Assembly (NCBI RefSeq): GCF_036924715.1
Contig: NZ_JAZHSB010000001.1
Span: 868,001 to 932,000, forward strand
DNA from: Bradyrhizobium sp. AZCC 1721
Lineage (GTDB): Bacteria; Pseudomonadota; Alphaproteobacteria; Rhizobiales; Xanthobacteraceae
Reading direction: 5' to 3'
DNA length: 64,000 bases
Below are positions 23,572 through 33,416 of this stretch, piece by piece. The notes beneath the pieces are model-generated. The model ran no database searches. It was not told the origin of the DNA and worked only from the letters and a program-made list of their open reading frames with translations. The translations under genes and the position numbers were made by a program. Every line of letters begins with the position of its first letter. The stretch's first letter is position 1.

Positions 23572-24531
23572 TTAGCCGCCGATGCCCTTCTCCTTGAAGT
23601 ACTTCAGCGCGCCAGGATGGAATGGGATCGGCGAGCGGTCCTGCACCTGGTTGTCGAGTGAAAAACTCTCGGCTTCCTTGTGCACGGCAACAATGTCGGC
23701 CTTCTTCTCCACCAGCGTCTTGACGATGGTGTAGGCGTCCTCGTTGCTCATCTTGTCGCCGGTGACAATCAGATTCCAGACGTCCGTGATGGAGTTGTCC
23801 TTGTCGTAGCCGGGATACGAGCCCGCCTTGATCTTACTTGACGAGTAGAGCTTGCCGTATTTGGCATTCATCTTCTCGGCCAGATCGCCATGGTCGATCA
23901 GCTTCATCTTCAGTCCCGGCGTCGCCGCGAGATCGGTGATTGCAGCGGTCGGAATGCCGCCGACCCAGAAGAAGGCGTCGATCTTGCGGTCCTTGACTGC
24001 GTTGACGGATTCGGCGACGCCGAGCCGTTCGCGCTTCATGTCCTTGTCCTTGTCGAGGCCGGCCGCCTCGATGACGCGGAATGCCATCACTTCGGTGGCG
24101 CTGCCGGGCGAACCCGTCGAAACGCGCTTGCCCTTGAGGTCTGCCATGGTCTGGATGCCGGTGCCTTCCACCGTCACCACATGCATGCGGTTCGGATAGA
24201 CCACGAGCAGCGCCTGCAGCGGCACCTTACCGCTCTTGAACTTGTCCTGCCCTTGCAAAGCATCGAGCGCGGCATCGGCCATGGTGAAGGCAAGCTCGCT
24301 TTTTCCCGCGCCGATCAGCTTGAGATTGTCGACCGAGCCGCCGGTGACCTCGGCCGTGGCCTGCACGTTGGGAAGGTTCTTCGAGAGCACGTTGGCAACC
24401 GCACCGCCGAGCGGATAGTAGACGCCGCCGGTGCCGCCGGTGCCGATCGACATGGTTTTCTGCTGCGCATGGGCTGCGCCGGCAAAGGCGAGCCCCAGAG
24501 CCATCGCCAGTATCGCTGTGGTCTTTTTCAT
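23572..24531 (-). CDS. TAXI family TRAP transporter solute-binding subunit
   Basis: A 319-residue periplasmic binding protein. The signal peptide (LAMALGLAFAGAAHAQ) is cleaved near residue 23, and the mature part begins KTMSIGTGGTGGVYYPLGGA, the hallmark of TAXI proteins. GSPGSATEVMAFRVIEAAG and FFWVGGIPTAAITDLA also match. It binds the substrate (often glutamate or other carboxylates; unknown here) and delivers it to the fused permease encoded just upstream. The two genes are 25 bases apart on one strand, and a terminator follows. Confidence 0.94.
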   Translation of the reverse strand: MKKTTAILAMALGLAFAGAAHAQQKTMSIGTGGTGGVYYPLGGAVANVLSKNLPNVQATAEVTGGSVDNLKLIGAGKSELAFTMADAALDALQGQDKFKSGKVPLQALLVVYPNRMHVVTVEGTGIQTMADLKGKRVSTGSPGSATEVMAFRVIEAAGLDKDKDMKRERLGVAESVNAVKDRKIDAFFWVGGIPTAAITDLAATPGLKMKLIDHGDLAEKMNAKYGKLYSSSKIKAGSYPGYDKDNSITDVWNLIVTGDKMSNEDAYTIVKTLVEKKADIVAVHKEAESFSLDNQVQDRSPIPFHPGALKYFKEKGIGG

Positions 24532-24556
24532 TTTTGTCTCCTCAATTGCTTCTTCT

Positions 24557-26584
24557 CTATGTTGTGACCGCAGGCCGCTCTGGCGACCGCGTTCTGGCCT
24601 GCCACAGCAATACGCCGAAACCGATGATCAGGCCCGGCACATAGGTGTAGCTGATATCGCGTCCGGTGATCCATTCGACCATTGCCTCAATCAGGCTTGG
24701 GAACACCAGCAGCAATCCCGATAGCAGAAGCAGGCCGCGCTCGACCGCTGTATTTTGTCGCAGCGCCCAGTTCTGGGCAAATGCAGCCAGCGCCAGCAGC
24801 CCCAAGCTTGTCTTGATCGTGATTTCGAGAATGTCGACCCACGATCCGCCCTTGGGGATCGACATCAGGAGGCCGCCGCCCTGCGGATCGAGCACGAAGA
24901 CGAACGGCACCAGGAATGCCGGCAGCGTATATTTCCAGGATTGCAGCGTGGTCTTGTAGGGATCGCCGCCGGTGATGGCGGCCGCGGCGAACGGCGACAG
25001 CGCGGTCGGCGGCGAGACCTCCGACAGGACGGCATAGTAGAAGATGAACATATGCGCGGCGTAATCAGGCACGCCGAGCTTGACCAGCGCGGGCGCTGCG
25101 ATGACCGCGCAGATGATGTAGGACGCCGTCACCGGCACGGCGAGGCCGATGATCCAGACGATCAGCGCGGTGTAGATCGCGGTCAGCAACAGGCTGCCGC
25201 CGGCATAGGCGATGACGATCGACGAGAATTTGAGGCCGAGACCGGTCAGCGTCACGATGCCGACGACGATGCCGGCGCAAGCGCAGGTGGTCGCAGCATT
25301 GAGCGCGCCGATCGAGCCGTCGGCCAGTGCCTTCACCAGTTTGCTCGGCACCAGCGCGGTCTCCCGGCGCAGGAAGCTCAGCGCAAAGGTAACGACAATG
25401 GCGTAGAAGACTGATAGCGACGGCGAGTAGCCGATAACCATGAAAAAGACGACGGCGAGCAGCGAGATGAAGTGGAAGCCGTACCGCCTGGTCATCTGGC
25501 CGAGTGACATCTCGGGCGTGAAGGTCACGTTCTTGGCGTGGAATTTCTTGGCGTCCAGCTCGACCATGAACAAGAGCGACATGTAGTAAAGGCAGGTCGG
25601 GATGGTCGCCATCCAGATGACGTCGAGATAGCTGATCTTGAGAAACTCGGCGATCAGGAACGCGGCGGCGCCGAGTACGGGCGGCGACAGGATCGCGCCC
25701 AGCCCGCCGGCGGCGAGCAATCCGCCCGCGGCGTTTCTCTCGAAGCCCGCCTTCGCCATCATCGGATAGGCCACCGTGCCGATCATCACGGTCGTGGCGA
25801 CGCCCGATCCGGAGGGGCCGCCGAGCAGGAACGAGGACAGCACCACGGTACGGCCGGCGCTGTTCGGCTTGCCGCCCATCAAGGCCAGCGAAAAATCGAT
25901 GAAGAATTTGCCGGCGCCGGAATGCTGCAGGAATGCGCCGTAGATCGTGAACAGGATGATCAGCGTCGCCGACACGTCGACTGCGACGCCGAAAATGCCT
26001 TCCAACGTAATGAAGAGGTGACCGACCAGGCGGGCCAGGTCGTAGCCGCGATGGGTCCATGGCGCCGGCAAATACGGCCCGAGCATCGCATAGGCGATGA
26101 ACAGCAGCGACACCACGGGCATGATTGCGCCGGTGGTGCGCCGCGTCGCCTCCAGCAGCATCACGATGAACACGATGCCGACGATCACGTCCCAGCGATC
26201 GGGCGTGGTAGCGCGGTCGGTAAAATCCTCGCCACCCCACAGCGCATAGATAACGGTCGCCACCGCGACGATCCCGGGAACGACGTCCCACCAGCGCACA
26301 CGGTTGCGAAACCGCGTCGCCAGCGGAAACAGCAGGAAGCTCAAGATCAAGGTGAAGGCGACGTGGGTGTAGCGAAGCTCCTGGGTCGGAACGATGGCAT
26401 AGGCCGCATAGAGGTGAAACAGGCTCATGACCACGGCAATCGTGGTCGAAATCCTTCCTGCCCACCCCATCAGGCGGTTGGTCGCGCCTTCTTCCGCCTC
26501 GATGTAGGCTTCCGCCTTGTGCAAGGCTTCGTCCGAAACGGTGACGACCTCGTCATTGGGCGGCGTTGTCTTGTCTACGGCCAT
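24557..26584 (-). CDS. TRAP transporter fused 4TM/12TM permease
   Basis: A 675-residue inner-membrane protein in which the small DctQ-like and large DctM-like subunits are fused, typical of TAXI-type systems. The first about 55 residues are cytoplasmic and acidic, then some 16 or more hydrophobic segments follow. GGPSGSGVATTVMIGTVAYPMM and GLLAAGGLGAILSPPVLGAAAF are the conserved DctM signatures. Uptake is driven by an ion gradient. It is the first gene of the operon, divergent from a dehydrogenase gene 244 bases away. Confidence 0.94.
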   Translation of the reverse strand: MAVDKTTPPNDEVVTVSDEALHKAEAYIEAEEGATNRLMGWAGRISTTIAVVMSLFHLYAAYAIVPTQELRYTHVAFTLILSFLLFPLATRFRNRVRWWDVVPGIVAVATVIYALWGGEDFTDRATTPDRWDVIVGIVFIVMLLEATRRTTGAIMPVVSLLFIAYAMLGPYLPAPWTHRGYDLARLVGHLFITLEGIFGVAVDVSATLIILFTIYGAFLQHSGAGKFFIDFSLALMGGKPNSAGRTVVLSSFLLGGPSGSGVATTVMIGTVAYPMMAKAGFERNAAGGLLAAGGLGAILSPPVLGAAAFLIAEFLKISYLDVIWMATIPTCLYYMSLLFMVELDAKKFHAKNVTFTPEMSLGQMTRRYGFHFISLLAVVFFMVIGYSPSLSVFYAIVVTFALSFLRRETALVPSKLVKALADGSIGALNAATTCACAGIVVGIVTLTGLGLKFSSIVIAYAGGSLLLTAIYTALIVWIIGLAVPVTASYIICAVIAAPALVKLGVPDYAAHMFIFYYAVLSEVSPPTALSPFAAAAITGGDPYKTTLQSWKYTLPAFLVPFVFVLDPQGGGLLMSIPKGGSWVDILEITIKTSLGLLALAAFAQNWALRQNTAVERGLLLLSGLLLVFPSLIEAMVEWITGRDISYTYVPGLIIGFGVLLWQARTRSPERPAVTT

Positions 26585-26828
26585 GCTTCCCCCGGGGACC
26601 GGTTAACTTTCCGGCCCGATTGCCGGCGGGCCTCCTTCGCGGGCCGCATTCAGTCTGGTTTGGGGGGCGGTGGCAAGGGGCTTTTCGGCCTATGTCCAAG
26701 TCGCTGCTTTAGCTTTTCGGACAGGTTGACCCAGGGCCGCCGTCCGTCCAATTTCCCGCCCCAAAATTCGAATGCGCCGCGTTCGTGCGCGCTGCAATGC
26801 AACGACAAACCAAAGGGAGAAGAAGTCG

Positions 26829-27635
26829 ATGGAACGGCTCAAGGGCAAGGTGGCGATGGTGGTGGGCGCGGGATCGATCGGTCCCGGCTGGGGCAATGGC
26901 AAGGCGACCGCCGTCACCTTCGCGCGCGAGGGCGCCAGCGTGTTCTGCGTCGATCGCAATGCGGCTGCCGCAAAAGAAACCGTCAGCATCATCACGGGCG
27001 AGGGCGGCAAGGCTGCCGCCTTCACCGCCGACGTCTCGCGCGAGGCTGAGGTCGAGGCGATGGTGGCGGCGTGCCTGAAGACCTATGGCCGCATCGACGT
27101 ACTCGACAACAATGTCGGCATCGCCGAAATGGGCAGCGTTGTTGAGGTGAACGAGGCAAGCTGGGACCACGTTTTCGCGGTCAATCTCAAGAGTGCCTAT
27201 TTTGCCATGAAGCACGTTATTCCCGTGATGCAGAAGCAGGGTGGCGGCTCGGTCATCAACATCTCGTCGATCGCATCGATTCGTCATCTCGGCATCTCCT
27301 ACGTCACCTATGGCGCCTCGAAGGCGGCGATGAACCAGATGACGCGCACCACCGCCGTGCAATTCGCGAAAGACCACGTTCGCGTGAACTGCATCCTGCC
27401 GGGCCTGATGAAGACGCCGATGGTCGAGCACTCCGCCGGTCTTGCAGCAAGCTATTCGGCCGGCGACGTCGAAGCGATGTGGCGGGCGCGCGATGCGCAG
27501 GTGCCGATGGGGCACATGGGCGACGCCTGGGACGTTGCCAATGCCGCGCTGTTTCTCGCTTCCGACGAATCCCGTTACGTCACTGGGATCGAGCTCGTGG
27601 TCGACGGCGGGATCACCTGCAAGTCGGGCGCGTGA
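26829..27635 (+). CDS. SDR family oxidoreductase
   Basis: A 268-residue short-chain dehydrogenase. The cofactor loop is VVGAGSIGPGWGNG, longer than the usual TGxxxGxG. DNNVGIAE stands for the NNAG motif, the catalytic Ser is in INISSIAS and Tyr-x3-Lys is YGASK. The C-terminus has the GIELVVDGG pattern. A GGGAGAAG ribosome site fixes the ATG at 26829. It is divergent from the TRAP operon, so it may oxidise the imported compound; this is inference. Probably NAD-dependent because Asp (VFCVDRN) ends the second strand. Confidence 0.92.
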   Translation: MERLKGKVAMVVGAGSIGPGWGNGKATAVTFAREGASVFCVDRNAAAAKETVSIITGEGGKAAAFTADVSREAEVEAMVAACLKTYGRIDVLDNNVGIAEMGSVVEVNEASWDHVFAVNLKSAYFAMKHVIPVMQKQGGGSVINISSIASIRHLGISYVTYGASKAAMNQMTRTTAVQFAKDHVRVNCILPGLMKTPMVEHSAGLAASYSAGDVEAMWRARDAQVPMGHMGDAWDVANAALFLASDESRYVTGIELVVDGGITCKSGA

Positions 27636-27650
27636 CGCGCTATTGCCCCG

Positions 27651-29195
27651 TTATGCTTGTGCGCTCAATTCGGCGCGGTCGAGCTCTTCTTCCACCTGGT
27701 GGAAGGCGTCGTCGCCGATCTCCTCGAAATGACGCATCCTCAACAGCGCCTCTCGTGCCGCGCCGATGGCGCGGCGGCGCAGCGGATCGGCCGGCAGCTC
27801 GCTGGTCGCGATGCCAACGTCGGGTTCGGTTTCGGCACGTAGCAGCACGGCGCGGTATTCGAGCCGCAGGATCTCGGCCTCTTCGGACGGATCGGACTCG
27901 ATCGCCTCGAGCGCGGCGCGATAGGCGATGCAGCGGGCATTAGCGGCCTCGCGCGCAACTGGATCGTCCTCCTCGAATTTCACCGCGAGGATCAGCGGCC
28001 GCAGCGTCAGGCCCTGGATCACGAGCGACCCCAGCACGACGGCAAAGGCCGTCAGCAAGATGAGATCGCGATACGGGAAACTCTCGGGTAGCGCGAAGGC
28101 GGCCGCCAGTGTAACGATGCCGCGCATCCCGCACCAGGACACGATGATGCCGCGTTCCACCGTCGGTACCGCGGGAGACACATGCGGAGGAAGCAGGCCG
28201 TGCGCGTTCAACGCGCGCAGCAAGGCGCCATACGGCATTACCCAGGCGATGCGTGCGAGGATCACGACGGCGAGGATTGCGGCGGCGAAGCTGCAATATT
28301 TAAACCGCACCTCGTCGTTGAGTCCGGACCAGATCGGATTGAGCTGCATGCCGATCAGCATGAATGCCAGCACGTTGAGCACGAACACGACCGTTTCCCA
28401 CACCGCATAGGAGGCCACGCGCAGCCGCGCCGGGGTACGCTCGGGCGCGGTGCGGGCGATCGTGATCGCATAGGCCACTATGGTGAGAATGCCGGACAGC
28501 CCGATATGCTCGGCGACGATCCACACCATAAAGGTGCCGGCGAATTGCGTGATGATCGCGCTCGGCGCCTCGGTGATGCGGCGCGTGATCTGCGTCCAGA
28601 TCCGCGCGAACAGGAAGCCGGCAATGAGGCTTCCGAACAGCGCCAGCGCAACGGATGGCACGAACTCGTGCACCTTCATGTGCTCGGCGGCAACCAGGCC
28701 GATCGCGACGCGGTAGATTAGGAGTGCGCTGGCATCGTTGAGCAGGCTTTCGCCCTCGAGGATCTTCTGGATGCGGTAAGGCAGTTTGACCTGGCGCAGG
28801 ATTGCGGTGGCCGCCGCGGCGTCGGGCGGTGCCACGATAGCGCCGAGCGCGATCGCGACCGCCCATGGCATGTCCGGGCGAAACCAGTGCGCGACGACAG
28901 CCACGGCGGCGGTCGTAACCCCGACCGCGACCAGCACCAGTGTCGAGACTGGCAGCCAGTTGTTTCGGAGGTCGCGCAGCGAGGTGTCGAAAGCCGCATC
29001 CAGCAACACCGGCGCCACGAACAGCGCCAGCGCCAGATCCGGCTCCAGTGTCCATTGCGGCCCCGAAGGCACGAATGCCAGCAGCATGCCGCCGAGCGCA
29101 AGAAATGTCGGGTAGGGTACCTTGAGCCGCCGCGCCAGCGCGGACAGCAGCACCGCGCCAAGCAGCAGCCCGATGATCCATTCAAATGCTTGCAA
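27651..29195 (-). CDS. Na+/H+ antiporter, CPA1 family
   Basis: A 514-residue inner-membrane antiporter. Twelve or so helices occupy residues 1-400. The transport-site motifs are ALGAIVAPPDAAAATAIL and LEGESLLNDASALL, typical of the NhaP/NHE branch of CPA1, and SWCGMRGIVTLAAAFALP follows. A cytoplasmic tail of about 110 residues rich in Glu and Arg may sense pH or regulate activity. It ends 15 bases from the convergent dehydrogenase. Exchanged ion (Na+ or K+) cannot be decided. Confidence 0.92.
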   Translation of the reverse strand: MQAFEWIIGLLLGAVLLSALARRLKVPYPTFLALGGMLLAFVPSGPQWTLEPDLALALFVAPVLLDAAFDTSLRDLRNNWLPVSTLVLVAVGVTTAAVAVVAHWFRPDMPWAVAIALGAIVAPPDAAAATAILRQVKLPYRIQKILEGESLLNDASALLIYRVAIGLVAAEHMKVHEFVPSVALALFGSLIAGFLFARIWTQITRRITEAPSAIITQFAGTFMVWIVAEHIGLSGILTIVAYAITIARTAPERTPARLRVASYAVWETVVFVLNVLAFMLIGMQLNPIWSGLNDEVRFKYCSFAAAILAVVILARIAWVMPYGALLRALNAHGLLPPHVSPAVPTVERGIIVSWCGMRGIVTLAAAFALPESFPYRDLILLTAFAVVLGSLVIQGLTLRPLILAVKFEEDDPVAREAANARCIAYRAALEAIESDPSEEAEILRLEYRAVLLRAETEPDVGIATSELPADPLRRRAIGAAREALLRMRHFEEIGDDAFHQVEEELDRAELSAQA

Positions 29196-29321
29196 TTCGG
29201 GATTCCCTGCCGGCCGAGATCAATGTCGCCATCAATCTAGCACCAAAACCGGCAGGTTTTCTCGGCTGAAGCTTTGTCCTTATTCGGAAGATCAGCTCAG
29301 CCTGGCAAGGTGTACTCGACG

Positions 29322-30092
29322 CTACTGCGCCATTGCCAGGATGCTGCCCGCGAAGGAATGCCAGAGCGGCGTGACGCTGATCGGCCAATTCAGGAGTTTC
29401 ACGGCGATCAGCGCAATGCCGCCGTAGACATAGACCGGATGCGGCCGGCCGCGCGTGCGCCAGTCGAAAACAATGGCGGCCACCAGCAGGAGATAGGCGA
29501 CGATGGCCGGCGGGATGGTCACGGGGACCGGCGGCGGGCCGAGCGGACCGGGAGGCGCGAGGAAGGTGAGAAACCAGCGGGCGACCGCAGCGTCGAGTAG
29601 CGAAATGCTGGCCAGCAGCATCAGACGCTTATGGGTTTCGGGCCGCCGGATCGCGGCAATCGCCAGCGTGAACACCACGGCAAAGAACAGAATTCCGCTG
29701 AGCGGGACAATCGCGAACGCGATTCCTTCGTCTGTCAATCCCGCCGCAGCGGAGCGCTTCATCGCGTTGACCGCGACCAGGAAGCCGAAAATCGTCATCG
29801 CGGTCGCCAGCGAGACGCCGACCATGCCGATGGCGCGGTGCCGGGCGACTTTGCCGGATGCGGCAAGCCAGCTCTGGAATGCGAAATAGAGCGACCAGGC
29901 GAAAAATAGCAGGCCGTGAAAGTGCACGACGGGCGAGGCCGAGAACGATCGCTTCGCCATTGGCAGCCAGTAGGTCGGCGCGAAGCCGAGAAAGGCGACT
30001 GCCATGCAGGCCAGCGCCATGTAGAAGTAGAAATAGCCTGATTGGGATTGCGCGATGGCGCGCGGCGGATTGAAGTCGATCAATGTGGTCAT
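29322..30092 (-). CDS. multi-pass membrane protein of unknown function
   Basis: A 256-residue inner-membrane protein with about seven hydrophobic segments: YFYFYMALACMAVAFLGF, then FHGLLFFAWSLYFAFQSWLA, then three or more helices, with a Pro-rich loop (LAPPGPLGPPPVPVTIPP) before the last two. Conserved histidines in VVHFHGLLFF, VARHRAIGMVG and ETHKRLM at helix ends could bind heme or metal, which is only a suggestion. The ATG at 30092 precedes a hydrophilic 16-residue leader; the longer open frame upstream lacks support. Divergent from the TPR gene. Confidence 0.72.
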   Translation of the reverse strand: MTTLIDFNPPRAIAQSQSGYFYFYMALACMAVAFLGFAPTYWLPMAKRSFSASPVVHFHGLLFFAWSLYFAFQSWLAASGKVARHRAIGMVGVSLATAMTIFGFLVAVNAMKRSAAAGLTDEGIAFAIVPLSGILFFAVVFTLAIAAIRRPETHKRLMLLASISLLDAAVARWFLTFLAPPGPLGPPPVPVTIPPAIVAYLLLVAAIVFDWRTRGRPHPVYVYGGIALIAVKLLNWPISVTPLWHSFAGSILAMAQ

Positions 30093-30304
30093 GGTTGTTG
30101 AGTCCGCGAAAACTGCAATAGGTTCACAGCAGATTTTCTCACGGATTGTATTCTTCCGTCTGTGAAGAGAATTACGTTTCCCGCAGGTCACGTTTCGGCC
30201 AAAATCTGTTCTTGTGCGAACGGGAAATTTGCAGGCTGCTTGTCGAAAATGCAGGTCGCTTGCTAGGATCGCGTCGCAATAGACAGCGCTTTCCGGATCA
30301 ATTG

Positions 30305-31069
30305 ATGCGAGGCTATCTTCACATCCGCAGCCTGGTCGTGGCTTCCCTGCTGTCGCTGACATATGCGCATGATGCATCGGCGACCGGGACCGAGCCGGGC
30401 GAGGATATACGCATTGATCCTGCGGCCTGTCTTGCCGCTGGCCTTGCGCATGATCACGACAGGACGGTGCATCTCTGCAGTGCGCTGATCGACAACGCAA
30501 AGACCGAAAAGGCCGACCGCATCAAGGCACTGATTGCCCGTGCGACCGCCTATGAGCGCAAGGACATGATCGACCGTGCCATCGCCGACTATGATGGCGT
30601 GTTGCGGCTCGATCCGGCGCACGCCGATGTTTACAACGCGCGTGGCGAACTCTGGCGCAAGAAGGGTGATCTACCCAAGGCGGTGGCCGATTTTGCCGCG
30701 GCGATCAAGCTGAATCCGGACCACGTCGTCGCAAGAGCCAACCACCGGGCGCTGGCGCAGGAGGCGGAGCGACAGGGCGCCCTGAAAGCGGTCGCCGGCA
30801 AACCGAGCTTCAACTGCGCCACCGCGCGGCGCCAGGTGGAGAAGGCGATCTGCGCCAATCCCGAACTCGCCGATCTCGACCGCGAGGTTCAAGCGTCGTA
30901 TGTCAGGGCGGCCGCTGGGAAGATGACCCCACAGCAGGCGCGCAAGCTGCGGCGCGAGCAGGAGCAATACATCGTCCGCCGGAACGCGGAGTACGGCCAG
31001 CCCGGCTACGACCTGAACAAGGCCATGCGCGAGCGCCTGCAGCAGATCAATGGGATCGCCGGATACTAG
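30305..31069 (+). CDS. periplasmic TPR / LprI-like domain protein
   Basis: A 254-residue exported protein. The signal peptide ends around DASA-TG (residue 27). Residues 75-160 hold about two tetratricopeptide repeats (ARATAYERKDMIDRAIADYD, then ARGELWRKKGDLPKAVADFA), followed by an LprI-type domain (FNCATARRQVEKAICANPEL and LDREVQASYVRAA), the Cys-paired fold of lysozyme-inhibitor-like proteins. Such proteins bind partners in the periplasm; inhibition of lysozyme is not shown here. The ATG at 30305 gives the signal peptide; the earlier frame does not. Confidence 0.82.
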   Translation: MRGYLHIRSLVVASLLSLTYAHDASATGTEPGEDIRIDPAACLAAGLAHDHDRTVHLCSALIDNAKTEKADRIKALIARATAYERKDMIDRAIADYDGVLRLDPAHADVYNARGELWRKKGDLPKAVADFAAAIKLNPDHVVARANHRALAQEAERQGALKAVAGKPSFNCATARRQVEKAICANPELADLDREVQASYVRAAAGKMTPQQARKLRREQEQYIVRRNAEYGQPGYDLNKAMRERLQQINGIAGY

Positions 31070-31236
31070 GCCGTTTTGGGCCTGATGAGGGGATATGCCA
31101 GCGCAGCGCGATGGCTGTCGGTGAGGAGCTCACTACCATCGCCCGACAGTAGAGTTTAGTCGAACGGCCAAGCCATTCCCGGCTTGATCTCCTGCCGCTT
31201 CCCGTGACAATGCCTGAAATAAATGCTTGCCCAGCC

Positions 31237-31327
31237 GTCATGGCCGGGCTTGTCCCGGCCATCCACGCCTTGCCAATTTCGAGGTGAAGCAAGGACGTGG
31301 ATGCCGGGACAAGCCGGGCATGACGAC
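31237..31327. repeat. palindromic intergenic repeat
   Basis: A long imperfect inverted repeat: GTCATGGCCGGGCTTGTCCC on the left and its near complement ending GGGACAAGCCGGGCATGAC on the right, with ATCCACG/CGTGGAT inside. It fills most of the gap before prpE and belongs to the same dispersed class as 33284-33396. Confidence 0.75.
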
Positions 31328-31353
31328 ACAGGCGGGCTAGCGGGGAGTGCGCC

Positions 31354-33264
31354 ATGAACATCCAAGACAACAGCCGCTACCACGAGGTCCATGCCCGCTC
31401 GTTGGCGGACCCGGAAGCATTTTGGGCCGAGGCGGCGCGCGAGATCGACTGGATCGAGCCGGCCAAGAAGGTCTTCGATCCCTCGATAGGCACTTACGGC
31501 CGCTGGTTCGCCGGCGCCGTGGTCAATACCTGCTACAACGCACTCGACCGCCATGTCGCGGGCGGGCGCGCCGACCAGGTCGCGCTGATCCACGATTCGC
31601 CGCTCACCAATACGATCTCGAAATTCACCTATGCCGAGATGCTGAAGGAGGTGCAGACGCTCGCCGCCGTGATGGCCGATTTCGGTGTCGTCAAGGGCGA
31701 CCGCGTCATCCTCTATATGCCGCTAGTGCCGGAAGCGGTGTTTGCGATGCTGGCCTGCGCGCGGATCGGCGCGGTGCATTCGGTGGTGTTCGGCGGCTTT
31801 GCCGCCAAAGAGCTCGCAACGCGGATCGAGGACGCCAAGCCGAAGCTGATCTTCTCGGCGAGCTGCGGGATCGAGCCCGGCCGCATCGTGCAATACAAGC
31901 CGCTGCTCGACGAGGCGATCAAACTCTCCAGTGTCAAACCGCAGGCCTGCGTCATCCTGCAGCGGCCGCAGCATCTTTGCGAACTCACGGCCGGCCGCGA
32001 TCACGACTGGGCGGCGCTCCGCCGCGCGGCGCTCGACGCCGGCAAGGCCGCGCCGTGCACGCCGGTGCTCGCCACCGATCCGCTCTATATTCTCTACACG
32101 TCAGGCACCACGGGAATTCCGAAGGGCGTCGTGCGCGACAATGGCGGGCATCTGGTCGCGCTGAAATGGTCGATGTTCAATCTCTACGGCGTCAAGCCTG
32201 GTGAGGTCTGGTGGTGCGGCTCCGACATCGGCTGGGTGGTCGGTCACAGCTACATCGTCTATGGCCCGCTGATTCATGGCGCGACCTCGATCATGTATGA
32301 GGGCAAGCCGATCGGAACGCCCGACGCCGGCGCGTTCTGGCGCGTCATCTCCGAGCACAAGGCGGTTGCGCTGTTCACCGCGCCGACCGCCTTCCGCGCT
32401 ATCCGCAAGGAAGACCCGGACGGCGCGTTCATCCGCAAATACGATCTGTCGACATTCCGCACGCTGTTTCTCGCCGGCGAGCGCGCCGATCCGCCGACGG
32501 TGGAATGGGCGGAGGCGCAGTTGAAGGTGCCGGTCATCGATCATTGGTGGCAGACCGAGACCGGCTGGTGCATCGCCGGCAATCCGGTGGGCCTTGGCAT
32601 GTTGCCGGTCAAGCACGGCTCGCCGACGGTGCCGATGCCGGGCTATCAGGTCGACGTGGTCGACGAGGCCTCCAAGCCGGTCGCAGCAGGCACCATGGGT
32701 TCGATCGTGATCAAGCTGCCGATGCCGCCCGGCTGCCTGCCGACGCTGTGGCAGCAGGATGAGCGCTTCAAGGAAGCCTACCTCACCGAATTCCCCGGCT
32801 ACTACAAGACCTCGGATGCCGGCTACAAGGACGAGGACGGCTATGTCTGGGTGATGGGCCGTACCGACGACATCATCAATGTCGCCGGCCACCGCCTTTC
32901 CACCGGCGGTATGGAGGAAATTCTGGCCTCTCACGCTGATGTCGCCGAATGCGCCGTGCTCGGCATCAAGGACGCGATCAAGGGCGAGGTACCTTGCGGC
33001 TTCCTGGTGCTGAAGGCCGGCGTGACGCGAGCTCCGGCCGAGATCGAAAAGGAGATCGTGGCGCTGGTGCGCGAAAAACTTGGTCCCGTCGCAGCCTTCA
33101 AGCTGGCGATCACGGTGGGGCGCCTGCCGAAGACGCGATCGGGAAAAATCCTGCGCGGCACCATCAAGAAGATCGCCGACGGCGAAAGCTGGACCATGCC
33201 GGCCACCATCGAGGACCCCAAGGTGCTCGACGAAATCGGCGAGGCGCTGAAGGGCAGGGTGTAG
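31354..33264 (+). CDS. prpE: propionyl-CoA synthetase
   Basis: A 636-residue acyl-adenylate-forming enzyme that activates propionate (and some acetate) to its CoA thioester in the cytoplasm. The N-terminal cap matches the acetyl/propionyl-CoA synthetase family (YHEVHARSLADPEAFWAEAA). The ATP loop LYTSGTTGIPKG lies near residue 250, DHWWQTETG near 397, GYYKTSDAG near 485 and GRTDDIINVAGHRLSTG near 509. The catalytic Lys, acetylated in the family, is in TRSGKILRG near residue 598. No methylcitrate genes are adjacent. GGGGAG precedes the ATG. Confidence 0.93.
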   Translation: MNIQDNSRYHEVHARSLADPEAFWAEAAREIDWIEPAKKVFDPSIGTYGRWFAGAVVNTCYNALDRHVAGGRADQVALIHDSPLTNTISKFTYAEMLKEVQTLAAVMADFGVVKGDRVILYMPLVPEAVFAMLACARIGAVHSVVFGGFAAKELATRIEDAKPKLIFSASCGIEPGRIVQYKPLLDEAIKLSSVKPQACVILQRPQHLCELTAGRDHDWAALRRAALDAGKAAPCTPVLATDPLYILYTSGTTGIPKGVVRDNGGHLVALKWSMFNLYGVKPGEVWWCGSDIGWVVGHSYIVYGPLIHGATSIMYEGKPIGTPDAGAFWRVISEHKAVALFTAPTAFRAIRKEDPDGAFIRKYDLSTFRTLFLAGERADPPTVEWAEAQLKVPVIDHWWQTETGWCIAGNPVGLGMLPVKHGSPTVPMPGYQVDVVDEASKPVAAGTMGSIVIKLPMPPGCLPTLWQQDERFKEAYLTEFPGYYKTSDAGYKDEDGYVWVMGRTDDIINVAGHRLSTGGMEEILASHADVAECAVLGIKDAIKGEVPCGFLVLKAGVTRAPAEIEKEIVALVREKLGPVAAFKLAITVGRLPKTRSGKILRGTIKKIADGESWTMPATIEDPKVLDEIGEALKGRV

Positions 33265-33283
33265 GGTTCCAACCCACCCGCGC

Positions 33284-33396
33284 TGTCATGCCCGGGCTTG
33301 ACCCGGGCATCCATCATCGTCAAAGCAGGCTGCCATTATTTCGATGGATTGCCGGCTCATCCCGACCGAGTCGGGGACGCGCGCCCGGCAATGATG
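33284..33396. repeat. palindromic intergenic repeat
   Basis: Left arm TGTCATGCCCGGGCTTGACC with its own CCCGGG core and ATCCATC; right arm GATGGATTGCCGG...CGCCCGGCAATGATG. The outer arms are inverted and similar to those of 31237-31327, though the middle carries unrelated sequence (CCCGACCGAGTCGGGG). Confidence 0.65.
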
Positions 33397-33416
33397 AAAC
33401 CTGGAAGGGACAGAGC

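Noticed and set aside
25538..27049. 503-codon plus-strand frame opposite the TRAP permease and start of the SDR gene
   Set aside because: Composition is that of an antisense shadow (Asp/His/Gln/Arg-rich), and it runs out of frame into the true SDR gene.
30071..30084. TTGAA-GTCG-ATCAA, a near match to a FixK/FNR box
   Set aside because: It has one mismatch and lies inside the first codons of the 29322-30092 gene, not in a promoter position.
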